DNA from: Candidatus Methanophagales archaeon
GTDB taxonomy: Archaea > Halobacteriota > Syntropharchaeia > Alkanophagales > Methanospirareceae
Direction: 5' to 3'
Length of the DNA stretch: 5,469 bases
NCBI GenBank assembly: GCA_030668065.1
Contig: DAOUUS010000120.1
Location: 1 to 5,469 of the forward strand
In this document: positions 1 to 5,469 of the stretch, one piece after another
Numbering within the stretch: position 1 is the first letter of the stretch
Layout of the letters: the number at the start of each line of letters is the position of its first letter
Notes under the pieces: generated by a model
What the model was told of the DNA's origin: nothing
The model's database searches: none
Seen by the model: the letters and a program-made list of their open reading frames with translations, nothing else
Position numbers and translations under genes: made by a program

Positions 1-314
1 TAACGCCCGGGCAAAGCCCACTCGCTGTTGCATACCACCGGAAAGCTGTTTTGGGTTTCCACGGTAACAAGCCGTAGTCCTGTAGTATCAATGTCACTTC
101 TCGCGAAGGCGCGACTTCTTCCTTGCCCGCGATTAACACCTTGCCACTCGTGGGTTTCAGGATACCGGAGAAGATAAAAAGAAGCGAGGTCTTCCCACAT
201 CCGGACGGTCCGATAATGGAGCAGCTTTTGCCTTCTGGTATCTCAAAGCAGACCTCATGGAGTGCTTCGGTACCGTCTTGATAAACCATGCTTAAACCCT
301 TTTGCCTCAATCAT
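1..314 (-). pseudogene. ABC transporter ATPase (TauB/SsuB/ThiZ-like), broken, 5' part only
   Basis: In an intact gene this would be the ATP-hydrolysing subunit of an importer of the nitrate/sulfonate/taurine/thiamine-precursor group. Reading leftward, one frame gives VYQDGTEALHEV, Walker A GPSGCGKTS (211-185), then a Q-loop ending LILQDYGLLPWK (near 56). The next recognisable block, PKQLSGGMQQRVGFARAL (about 54-1), is the ABC signature, but it follows immediately and in a different frame. Intact relatives have roughly 40 residues between LLPW and the signature, so a deletion whose length is not a multiple of three is inferred at about 53-59. The N-terminus may also be shifted: ATG at 314 reads MIEAKG and joins GLSMVYQDG only if one A of a run near 300-303 is removed. 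Alternatively, translation starts at TTG 310-308, better spaced from AGAGG and in the Walker A frame. The ATG overlaps the TGA of a 13-codon frame. Walker B and beyond lie outside. The substrate is unknown; proximity to thi4 suggests a thiamine precursor. An assembly error is possible. Confidence 0.8.
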
Positions 315-403
315 AAGCCTCTAACGTTGTCTCCGCAATTGTCCAACTTCATAGCCTCAATCCGTTCTATTCCAGATTTCAACTTTATCTCCCTGGTGGA
401 ATA

Positions 404-1189
404 TCATAGCCTGAGTTTATCAAAAGCAACTTCCGCTGCCTTCTTACCGGACATCAACATAGCGCCAAATGTAGGACCCATTCTCGGAAGCCCGTATGCT
501 GCGGAAACCGCCATTCCTGTAATTATCAGACCCGGATAAAGTTCAGACGTATGCTGGACCACGAGATTCTCGGACCGCTCGACCCACATTGCACCCTGAC
601 CTTTTGTCTTTAGCAGCCCCCTGGTCTCTAACTTCTTTACTACTACTGCGTCATGCCCGGTCGCGTCTATTACAAGTTCCGATTCAAGCGAAACAGGATC
701 AACACATGCTATTTCACGTGGCAACGCAGAAACCGCAGCCCAATTTATCACCACTCCGTTTACCTTGTCGTTATGAAGAACTACATCATCCAGTGCCGTC
801 ATATTCAATATCTTCGCACCGCTGTCACATGTCGCGGCAATCAGTTTCGAGCAGGCATGTGTAGCATCAGCAACGTATAACCCTTTGCTATACTCTTTAT
901 ACGGCACTTCGAGTTCGTCAAGCACACTTTCTGCTGGTGATCGGATCGTGAGCTTGTTCATCAGGAACCCGCCAAGCCAGAACCCGCCACCCAAATAGTT
1001 GTTACGTTCGATTATCAATACCTTTACACCTTCGGACGCCAGTTCTTTCGCAGCCATTAACCCCGAGGGCCCTCCACCCACGATGATAACTTCTGTCGCG
1101 GCATATTTATCAAATTCTTTTGCGAATTCCGAGACTATCGCTCTCGTAATTTGGCTTTCGGATACCGGTGCGAAGTCTATGCTCTTCAT
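404..1189 (-). CDS. thi4: Thiamine thiazole synthase, Thi4 family, with active-site-position Cys
   Basis: Thi4 builds the ADP-thiazole precursor of thiamine from NAD, glycine and a sulfur source, in the cytoplasm. The 261-residue protein has the usual archaeal length. It shows the Rossmann motif VGGGPSGL (37-44), the acidic end of the second strand IIERN (59-63), the glycine-rich GGGFWLGG (67-74), INW (148-150), VDP (163-165), TGHDA (177-181), and the C-terminal GMAVSAAYGLPRMGPTFGAMLMSGKK (225-250), all typical of the family. Cys162 lies two residues before the conserved Asp-Pro. That is the place of Cys205 of yeast THI4, which gives up its sulfur in a single turnover, and of the His of the sulfide-using Methanocaldococcus enzyme. 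The family has also been annotated as ribose-1,5-bisphosphate isomerase in archaea, which is less likely. The ATG start has no Shine-Dalgarno site but has a TATA box about 30 bases upstream, suggesting a leaderless mRNA. The broken ABC ATPase follows on the same strand after 89 bases. Confidence 0.95.
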   Translation of the reverse strand: MKSIDFAPVSESQITRAIVSEFAKEFDKYAATEVIIVGGGPSGLMAAKELASEGVKVLIIERNNYLGGGFWLGGFLMNKLTIRSPAESVLDELEVPYKEYSKGLYVADATHACSKLIAATCDSGAKILNMTALDDVVLHNDKVNGVVINWAAVSALPREIACVDPVSLESELVIDATGHDAVVVKKLETRGLLKTKGQGAMWVERSENLVVQHTSELYPGLIITGMAVSAAYGLPRMGPTFGAMLMSGKKAAEVAFDKLRL

Positions 1190-1215
1190 GGAAATAACTA
1201 TGGTGTTCAGTAATA

Positions 1216-1224
1216 TATATAAAA
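1216..1224 (-). promoter_or_regulatory. Probable TATA box of thi4
   Basis: On the minus strand the sequence TTTTATATA is centred about 30 bases before the thi4 ATG and sits in a longer AT-only stretch (1211-1230). With the usual archaeal spacing of about 25 bases, transcription would begin within a few bases of the start codon. No Shine-Dalgarno sequence lies before this ATG, which agrees with a leaderless transcript. The spacer is too short to hold a TPP riboswitch. Confidence 0.6.
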
Positions 1225-1292
1225 TATAATGAGAAACTATCAGAACTTAGGCAGACCCTTATGGTTTGCTAAACAGAGACTAAATTTCACGA

Positions 1293-1327
1293 GCCAACTT
1301 ATTCCTGGACAATTTCACGAAGTTGGC
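1293..1327 (-). terminator. Inverted repeat at the 3' end of the winged-helix gene, possible hairpin
   Basis: GCCAACTT (1293-1300) and AAGTTGGC (1320-1327) form a perfect 8-bp stem with a 19-base loop, overlapping the stop codon at 1299-1301. A 10-bp direct repeat AATTTCACGA (1283-1292 and 1311-1320) is interleaved with it. No T-run follows on the minus strand, so a role as terminator or 3' mRNA structure is only a guess. Confidence 0.25.
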
Positions 1328-1823
1328 ACGGATTTTCAAACTCCATGTCGTTGCCATCCCTGTCGTAATTCTCAAAGATATTTCCCTCGGTGTCGGGTAT
1401 ATTCACACTATTAACGGTATCAGTAGTAACGAAAACCACCTTGTACTGTCGTCCGGCTCTACTCCCTTTTCTCATCAAAATACCGTCAGAGTGCATGCTG
1501 GCAAGGTATGTGGACAACGTGGAGAGTTTTACATTAATGCCATACGCTTCTTCATATAATTGCCTCAACATTGAAGAGGTGAACCATTCTTTTGGCGTCC
1601 GTTCGTCGTAGCGCAAAAAATAAGACAATCGCTCCTTTATCGTTAGGTCTTCGCTTTCTATGTCAAAAGGTCCGATAGCCGCAGGCAAAGGTATCTGATC
1701 TTCCAGAAACTTTACTACACTTTTTATCGTGCTAGGCCTAAAAGCGGCACTAAACGGCTCACCTTCACGCTCAAATGATGTCCTTACGCCTTCGTCATCC
1801 ACTATTTCCACCTGCACCTTCAC
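1299..1823 (-). CDS. Winged-helix DNA-binding protein of unknown family
   Basis: I do not recognise this 174-residue protein as a named family. Residues 1-50 have a beta-like start (MKVQVEIVDDEG) and a short helix (STIKSVVKFLEDQ). Residues 61-130 look like a winged helix: helix 1 about 61-71, helix 2 about 82-93 (FTSSMLRQLYEEAYG), a likely recognition helix about 98-112 (VKLSTLSTYLASMHSDG), then a basic wing (ILMRKGSRAGRQYKVV). The last 40 residues are acidic and low in hydrophobic residues, probably disordered. No membrane segment or metal-binding cluster is visible; the single Cys is near the C-terminus. The start is GTG at 1823, with GGAG (1837-1834) 10 bases upstream. The gene is divergent from dnaJ, and the shared region carries paired tandem repeats, so a role as a transcription regulator of itself and dnaJ is inferred. 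Functional confidence is low; that it is a real gene is likely from the ribosome site, promoter and coherent fold pattern. Confidence 0.8.
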   Translation of the reverse strand: MKVQVEIVDDEGVRTSFEREGEPFSAAFRPSTIKSVVKFLEDQIPLPAAIGPFDIESEDLTIKERLSYFLRYDERTPKEWFTSSMLRQLYEEAYGINVKLSTLSTYLASMHSDGILMRKGSRAGRQYKVVFVTTDTVNSVNIPDTEGNIFENYDRDGNDMEFENPCQLREIVQE

Positions 1824-1842
1824 CCGTTATCTTCTCCTTTTC

Positions 1843-1858
1843 TTGTTCACTTGTTCAC
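1843..1858. repeat. Perfect tandem 8-mer TTGTTCAC x2, candidate operator
   Basis: TTGTTCAC occurs twice head to tail (1843-1850, 1851-1858). It lies between the ribosome-binding site of the winged-helix gene and that gene's TATA box, at or just after the predicted transcription start (about 1864). GTTCA (1853-1857) also pairs with TGAAC (1867-1871) as an inverted repeat with a 9-base spacer. A protein bound here would be placed to block the winged-helix gene. The same element, inverted, lies near the dnaJ promoter. Confidence 0.55.
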
Positions 1859-1883
1859 TGAATGTATGAACTGTAGTACGAGG

Positions 1884-1894
1884 TTATATATAAA
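1884..1894 (-). promoter_or_regulatory. Probable TATA box of the winged-helix gene
   Basis: TTTATATATAA on the minus strand is a near-ideal archaeal TATA box centred about 66 bases before the GTG start. This predicts transcription from about 1864 and a leader of about 40 bases that contains the tandem TTGTTCAC repeat and the GGAG ribosome site. Confidence 0.6.
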
Positions 1895-1937
1895 GGGTTA
1901 TGCGGAATAGCAAGAAAAGCCATCTATTTCCTATGGA

Positions 1938-1961
1938 GAAAACAAGTGAACAAGTGAATAC
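1938..1961. repeat. Inverted counterpart of the tandem 8-mer, candidate operator of dnaJ
   Basis: GTGAACAA (1946-1953) is the exact reverse complement of TTGTTCAC. It is flanked by GAAAACAA (1938-1945) and GTGAATAC (1954-1961), each matching the unit at 6 of 8 bases, so the block reads as three units of period 8. It ends 10 bases before the dnaJ TATA-like box. That position suits an activator or a repressor acting at the edge of the promoter. Confidence 0.5.
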
Positions 1962-1971
1962 TGGTGTAGCG

Positions 1972-1978
1972 TATAAAA
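1972..1978 (+). promoter_or_regulatory. Probable TATA box of dnaJ
   Basis: TATAAAA, continuing into an AT-rich stretch, is centred about 57 bases before the TTG start. Archaeal spacing predicts transcription from about 2000 and a leader of about 30 bases that holds the GGAGG site. The candidate operator lies immediately upstream. Confidence 0.5.
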
Positions 1979-2015
1979 TTTTTATCACACAAACGTTAAA
2001 CAAATCTTAAATAAC

Positions 2016-2020
2016 GGAGG
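2016..2020 (+). promoter_or_regulatory. Shine-Dalgarno site that fixes the TTG start of dnaJ
   Basis: GGAGG lies 11 bases before TTG at 2032-2034. No ATG or GTG offers a better start, and the residues that follow (TTKKDYYKILGV) are the usual beginning of a DnaJ J-domain, so the rare TTG start is supported. Confidence 0.75.
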
Positions 2021-2031
2021 ATATAGCGGAA

Positions 2032-3231
2032 TTGACAACAAAAAAAGATTACTATAAGATTTTAGGCGTGGACAAGGAAGCCTCGCCGCAGGATATAAAG
2101 CGTGCTTATCGTAGATTGGCTAAAAAATATCATCCTGATTTGAATAAAGGCGATCCAAAGGAAGCGGAAGAGAACTTCAAACAGGTTTCAGAAGCTTATG
2201 AAGCTTTATCCGACCCTCAGAAGAGAGCGAATTACGATAGGTTTGGGCATGCAGGAGTTGATTTTGGTCCCGGTGGATTTGACTGGTCTCAGTTCACGAG
2301 GTACGGCGATGTGGAGGACATATTCGGTGACTTGTTCCGGGACATCTTTGGCGGTAGAGGCGGTGGTATGGGCAGTAGTATCTTCAATGAGGTCTTTGGC
2401 GGAGGAAGATCTGCGCGGGCAGGCGGCAGATATGGCCCTGAGAGAGGAAGCGACCTCCGGTATGACCTTGAGATAGACCTTGCAGATGCAGCAAGTGGCG
2501 TAGAGAAAGAGATACGCATTTCTAAAGCGGAAAGCTGTCCCGATTGCAAAGGTACGGGTGCATTGGGTGGTAGTTTACGAACTTGCTCAGCGTGCGGTGG
2601 TACGGGCCAGGTAAAACGAGTACAAAGTCAGGGATTTGCTCAATTCGTCTCCATCTCTAGATGTCCTAAATGCGGGGGTCGAGGGGACGTGATAGATAAG
2701 CCTTGCGAGACTTGCAATGGCAATGGTAAAAAAAGGGTGGACAAGAAACTATCCGTGCGGATACCGGCAGGTGTGGACACCGGAAACAGATTGCGGATTA
2801 CAGGCGAGGGCGAAGCGGGGAGCCAAGGGGGACCGCCCGGTGATTTATATGTGATAATACGTGTAAGACCACACGAATTCTTTACGCGGGTAGGAAATGA
2901 CCTGGTTTGCGAAGTCCCTGTTCGCTTTGCACAGGCTGCTTTAGGTGATGAACTAGAGGTAATGACCATCGAAGGGGGCAAGGCGAAGCTGAAGATGCCC
3001 GCGGGAACACCGTCCAGCACGACTTTTCGCTTGAAAAATAAGGGCATGCAGAGCGTGAGGGGTCACGGCAGGGGCAGCCTGCAGGTGAAGGTAAATATAG
3101 TAACGCCAAAGAAGCTGAGTAAAAAGCAAGAGGAACTACTCAAAGAATTTGACAGCGAAGAGAGAAGTCAAGAAGCAGGAAAAGAGCATACTAAAAATTC
3201 ACACTGGTGGAAAAGGGACAAAGATAAATAG
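2032..3231 (+). CDS. dnaJ: Chaperone DnaJ (type I Hsp40)
   Basis: DnaJ brings unfolded proteins to DnaK and stimulates its ATPase, in the cytoplasm. The 399-residue protein has the complete type I layout: J-domain about 5-70 with HPD at 34-36, a Gly/Phe-rich linker about 72-135, a zinc-binding domain with four repeats (C169-C172 in CPDCKGTG, C185-C188 in CSACGGTG, C211-C214 in CPKCGGRG, C225-C228 in CETCNGNG), then the C-terminal substrate-binding domains to about 358 and a charged tail ending HWWKRDKDK. All eight zinc ligands and the HPD are intact. It starts at TTG. In archaea this gene is of bacterial descent and normally follows grpE and dnaK; here it stands directly before aIF5B, and upstream is a divergent winged-helix gene instead. 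The shared repeat-bearing promoter region suggests control by that regulator, perhaps in a stress response. Confidence 0.97.
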   Translation: MTTKKDYYKILGVDKEASPQDIKRAYRRLAKKYHPDLNKGDPKEAEENFKQVSEAYEALSDPQKRANYDRFGHAGVDFGPGGFDWSQFTRYGDVEDIFGDLFRDIFGGRGGGMGSSIFNEVFGGGRSARAGGRYGPERGSDLRYDLEIDLADAASGVEKEIRISKAESCPDCKGTGALGGSLRTCSACGGTGQVKRVQSQGFAQFVSISRCPKCGGRGDVIDKPCETCNGNGKKRVDKKLSVRIPAGVDTGNRLRITGEGEAGSQGGPPGDLYVIIRVRPHEFFTRVGNDLVCEVPVRFAQAALGDELEVMTIEGGKAKLKMPAGTPSSTTFRLKNKGMQSVRGHGRGSLQVKVNIVTPKKLSKKQEELLKEFDSEERSQEAGKEHTKNSHWWKRDKDK

Positions 3232-3277
3232 AGCAGAACTAATTTAAGTACTCATAGAAAGATGCGAGGGGAAAGAC

Positions 3278-5035
3278 ATGGAAGGACAGATACGAACACC
3301 GATACTCTCAGTACTGGGACATATAGATCATGGCAAGACTACCTTACTTGATAATATCCGTGGTTCCGCAGTAGCAGCAAAGGAAGCAGGACGGGTTACG
3401 CAGCATATAGGTGCAACGGAGATACCAATAGATGCGATAAAGAAGATTTGCGCGCCGTTAAGAACGGATTGGACCGAGATAAAAGTACCGGGATTGCTAT
3501 TCATTGATACACCCGGGCATTCTGCCTTTGCCTCTTTAAGAAAAAGGGGCAGCGCATTGGCGGACATCGCCGTTCTGGTGGTGGATGTGATGGAAGGCTT
3601 TCAACCCCAGACCTACGAATCGTTAAGCATCCTGCGATTATTAAAAACACCTTTTGTCATTGCACTGAATAAGATAGACAGGATAAAGGGGTGGCAGTCA
3701 AGCAAAAAACCGTTTATCATTAATTACAAGGACCAGCCCGAGTTTGCACGTAATGAGCTGGATACGAAGATATATGAGCTGGTGGGCGACCTGTACGATA
3801 AAGGTTACTCGACTGATCGGTACGACCGGATAGATGACTTCGCAAAGACTGTGGGTATCGTACCCATATGTGCGCAGACAGGAGAAGGCATAGCGGATTT
3901 ACTCCTTGTTCTGATAGGGCTATCACAGAAGTACTTTGAGAACACACTACTGCTTCATGTAGACACGGCTGGAGTGGGTACGATATTAGAAAAGAAAGAG
4001 GAGCGAGGGCTGGGGACCACGATAGATGTGATTTTATATGATGGTAAGGTCAGCCAGGGCGATACAATCGTGGTCGGCTGCATGGATGCAGAGCCGATAG
4101 TTACAAAGGTAAAAGCGCTGTTAAAACCGCGAGCTTTGCAAGAGATAAGAGTAGAGCAGAGATTTGCGCGTGTAAAAACTGTGACGGCTTCCACAGGTGT
4201 GAAAATAGTAGCACAAAATATAGAGACCGCGCTTTCTGGTTCTCGCGTGAGAGTGGTTGAGCGCAAAGGTGACCTTGAGTGCGTGATCGCCGAGTTGAAG
4301 AGCGAGATAGCGGATATGAAACTGGATACATGTCCGGAGGGCATAACAATAAAGGCAGATACTATGGGTTCGCTGGAAGCTCTTGCGCTGGAATTGGAGG
4401 GTGAAGGCATAACGGAGATAAAGAAAGCGGAAGTTGGTAATATCTCAAAACGAGATGTGATGGACGCTACCACGATTAAAGACCCGTATTTAGCCGTTAT
4501 TTTGGGCTTTAACGTTGATGTTCTCCCCGCGGCCAAAGAAATGGCTTTGCAAAGCAAAATTCCTATCTTTGTGAGCGATGTGATTTATCGTGTAATCGAA
4601 GATTATAAGCATTGGCTGGACGAGGAAAAGGTGCGTGAGAGACGTGAGAAGAGTGAACGGTTGACCATGCCGGGTATGATAAGGATAATGCCGGGTTGCG
4701 TATTCCGGCAGAGTAAGCCCGCTATCTTTGGCGTTGAGGTGAGGTGTGGCAAAATAAAAACGGGTGTGAGTTTGATAAAAGCAGACGGTGCGAATATCGG
4801 TATTATACACGAGATTCAAGATAAAGGCGAGAATATGGATACAGCCGCGGAAGGGATGCAGGTGGCTATTTCTATGCGGAAGCCGACTATAGGGCGGCAA
4901 ATAAATGAGAGTGACGTTTTGTATGTGAACGTCCACGAAGAAGAGAAGGAGCAGCTTAGCGGGTTGTTGTCAGCGGACGAGGATGAGCTGGTGGAGACGG
5001 TGATTGCGATAAAGCGGAAAAGGAAGAACGCATAA
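3278..5035 (+). CDS. infB: Translation initiation factor aIF5B (archaeal IF2-type GTPase)
   Basis: aIF5B is the GTPase that promotes ribosomal subunit joining and stabilises initiator tRNA at the end of initiation. The 585-residue protein has the usual archaeal length, without the long eukaryotic or bacterial N-terminal extension. The GTPase domain shows G1 GHIDHGKTT (14-22), switch I with G2 VTQHIGATEIP (40-50), G3 DTPGH (77-81), G4 NKID (131-134) and G5 region CAQTGEG (198-204). The catalytic-type His81 is present. Domain II is a barrel from about 225 to 330, domain III about 350-450, then a charged linking helix (EEKVRERREKSERL, 449-462) and domain IV to the end. Some archaeal homologues carry inteins; none is present here. 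The ATG at 3278 follows GAGGGG (3266-3271) by 6 bases. It starts 46 bases after dnaJ on the same strand with no strong promoter between, so co-transcription is likely. Confidence 0.97.
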   Translation: MEGQIRTPILSVLGHIDHGKTTLLDNIRGSAVAAKEAGRVTQHIGATEIPIDAIKKICAPLRTDWTEIKVPGLLFIDTPGHSAFASLRKRGSALADIAVLVVDVMEGFQPQTYESLSILRLLKTPFVIALNKIDRIKGWQSSKKPFIINYKDQPEFARNELDTKIYELVGDLYDKGYSTDRYDRIDDFAKTVGIVPICAQTGEGIADLLLVLIGLSQKYFENTLLLHVDTAGVGTILEKKEERGLGTTIDVILYDGKVSQGDTIVVGCMDAEPIVTKVKALLKPRALQEIRVEQRFARVKTVTASTGVKIVAQNIETALSGSRVRVVERKGDLECVIAELKSEIADMKLDTCPEGITIKADTMGSLEALALELEGEGITEIKKAEVGNISKRDVMDATTIKDPYLAVILGFNVDVLPAAKEMALQSKIPIFVSDVIYRVIEDYKHWLDEEKVRERREKSERLTMPGMIRIMPGCVFRQSKPAIFGVEVRCGKIKTGVSLIKADGANIGIIHEIQDKGENMDTAAEGMQVAISMRKPTIGRQINESDVLYVNVHEEEKEQLSGLLSADEDELVETVIAIKRKRKNA

Positions 5036-5106
5036 AATCTTTGCACCCTAAAGAATATGTGTCATACGCACCAGATAACAAACAAGTTCAAGTATCTAAA
5101 TTATTA

Positions 5107-5114
5107 TTTATATA
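5107..5114 (+). promoter_or_regulatory. Probable TATA box of the S6e gene
   Basis: TTTATATA in an AT-rich stretch of the 159-base spacer predicts transcription from about 5136 and a leader of about 60 bases. A weaker candidate, AAATATA near 5148-5154, would give a leader of about 15-20 bases. I see no clear hairpin terminator for aIF5B in this spacer, so read-through from upstream is also possible. Confidence 0.45.
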
Positions 5115-5194
5115 GTCCACGAGACATTGAGCAATTAACGTATAGAGAAATATAACACAGAATATACAACATAATAGGATGATGGAGAAATAAG

Positions 5195-5469
5195 ATGCAA
5201 GTAGTGATAAGTGATACAAAAGTAGGAAAAGCGTATAAAGTAGAAGGCAAGGATACGGAAGTGAGCACGTTATTCGTGGGTAAACGGGTAGGGGACGTTG
5301 TGGACGGTGATGTTATTGGATTGAGTGGCTATGCGTTGGAAATAACCGGTGGCTCGGATAAAGCGGGCGTACCGATGCGAAAGGATGTCACGGGTGTGGG
5401 CAGAAGAAGAATCTTGATCACTTCTCCACCGGGTTACAAGCCCAAAGAAAACGGAAAAAGGAGACGGAA
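5195..5469 (+). CDS. rps6e: Small-subunit ribosomal protein eS6 (S6e), N-terminal part, cut by the window edge
   Basis: This is a structural protein of the archaeal/eukaryotic 30S/40S subunit, absent from bacteria. The visible 91 residues match the family: MQVVISDTKVGKAYKVEG (1-18), FVGKRVGDVVDGDVIGL (27-43), the hallmark TGGSDKAGVPMRKDV (51-65), and a basic stretch GRRRILITSPPGYKPKENGKRRR (69-91). Archaeal S6e is usually about 125-135 residues, so roughly one third is missing beyond the right edge. The ATG is preceded by GGAG (5184-5187) with a 7-base spacer. In euryarchaea S6e often stands beside translation initiation factor genes, in agreement with aIF5B upstream; aIF2-gamma downstream would be expected but cannot be seen. 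Confidence 0.95.
   Translation, partial: MQVVISDTKVGKAYKVEGKDTEVSTLFVGKRVGDVVDGDVIGLSGYALEITGGSDKAGVPMRKDVTGVGRRRILITSPPGYKPKENGKRRR

Noticed and set aside
304..362. 9-bp direct repeat GCCTCAATC (304-312 and 354-362)
   Set aside because: A 9-bp match 50 bases apart with no further symmetry is weak and could be chance.
311..403. Open 30-codon stretch in frame with thi4 after its TGA, containing a 13-codon frame (352-311) that overlaps the ABC start
   Set aside because: The 261-residue Thi4 already ends where the family ends, and the extra residues match nothing I recognise. The frame is short enough to be chance, and nothing supports stop-codon read-through.
1190..1298. Possible TPP riboswitch before thi4
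   Set aside because: The predicted leader is only a few bases long and no THI-box-like conserved sequence is visible.
1843..1961. Tandem 8-mers as a CRISPR array or the ends of a mobile element
   Set aside because: The units are too short and have no spacers. There is no transposase or target-site duplication, and the position at two promoters fits operators better.
3955..4557. Long open frames on the strand opposite aIF5B (also 4490-4936) and opposite dnaJ (2640-3047)
   Set aside because: They lie wholly within strongly conserved genes, have composition typical of antisense reading and show no recognisable domain or ribosome-binding site of their own.
3278..5035. Intein in aIF5B
   Set aside because: The GTPase motifs run without interruption and the protein has the normal intein-free length.
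5195..5469. S6e as a truncated gene
   Set aside because: The frame is open to the last base of the window, so the missing C-terminus is an edge effect.

Overview
The window reads as a piece of a euryarchaeal chromosome. The evidence is archaeal/eukaryotic-type translation genes (aIF5B and ribosomal protein S6e), an archaeal-type Thi4 thiazole synthase, AT-rich TATA-like boxes at archaeal spacing before several genes, and clear Shine-Dalgarno sites. The moderate GC content and the bacterial-type DnaJ, which is common in mesophilic methanogen-related lineages (Halobacteriota, including ANME-type archaea), fit a mesophile of that kind. The exact lineage is inference and cannot be fixed from this sequence.

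Left part, minus strand (1-1823). From right to left there is an unrecognised winged-helix protein (GTG start at 1823), then a Thi4 gene (1189-404) with its own TATA box and almost no leader, then the 5' part of an ABC transporter ATPase of the TauB/SsuB/ThiZ group that runs off the left edge. The ATPase is broken. About 40 codons between the Q-loop/LLPWK region and the LSGG signature are missing, and the signature lies in another frame. Its position behind thi4 suggests the remnant of a thiamine-precursor uptake system. The Thi4 has Cys162 at the position of the sulfur-donating cysteine of yeast THI4, where the Methanocaldococcus enzyme has histidine.

Middle (1824-2031). This divergent intergenic region carries a symmetric arrangement: a perfect tandem 8-mer TTGTTCAC x2 on the side of the winged-helix gene, and its inverted counterpart (GTGAACAA plus diverged copies) on the side of dnaJ. 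Each lies next to a TATA-like box. The layout looks like the operators of a divergently encoded regulator that controls itself and dnaJ, and it is the best candidate here for an undescribed regulatory unit.

Right part, plus strand (2032-5469). A full-length bacterial-type DnaJ (TTG start) lies 46 bp before full-length aIF5B, probably in the same transcript. A 159-bp spacer with a TATA-like box then precedes the ribosomal protein S6e gene, cut off by the right edge. DnaK and GrpE, the usual DnaJ partners, are not in the window.
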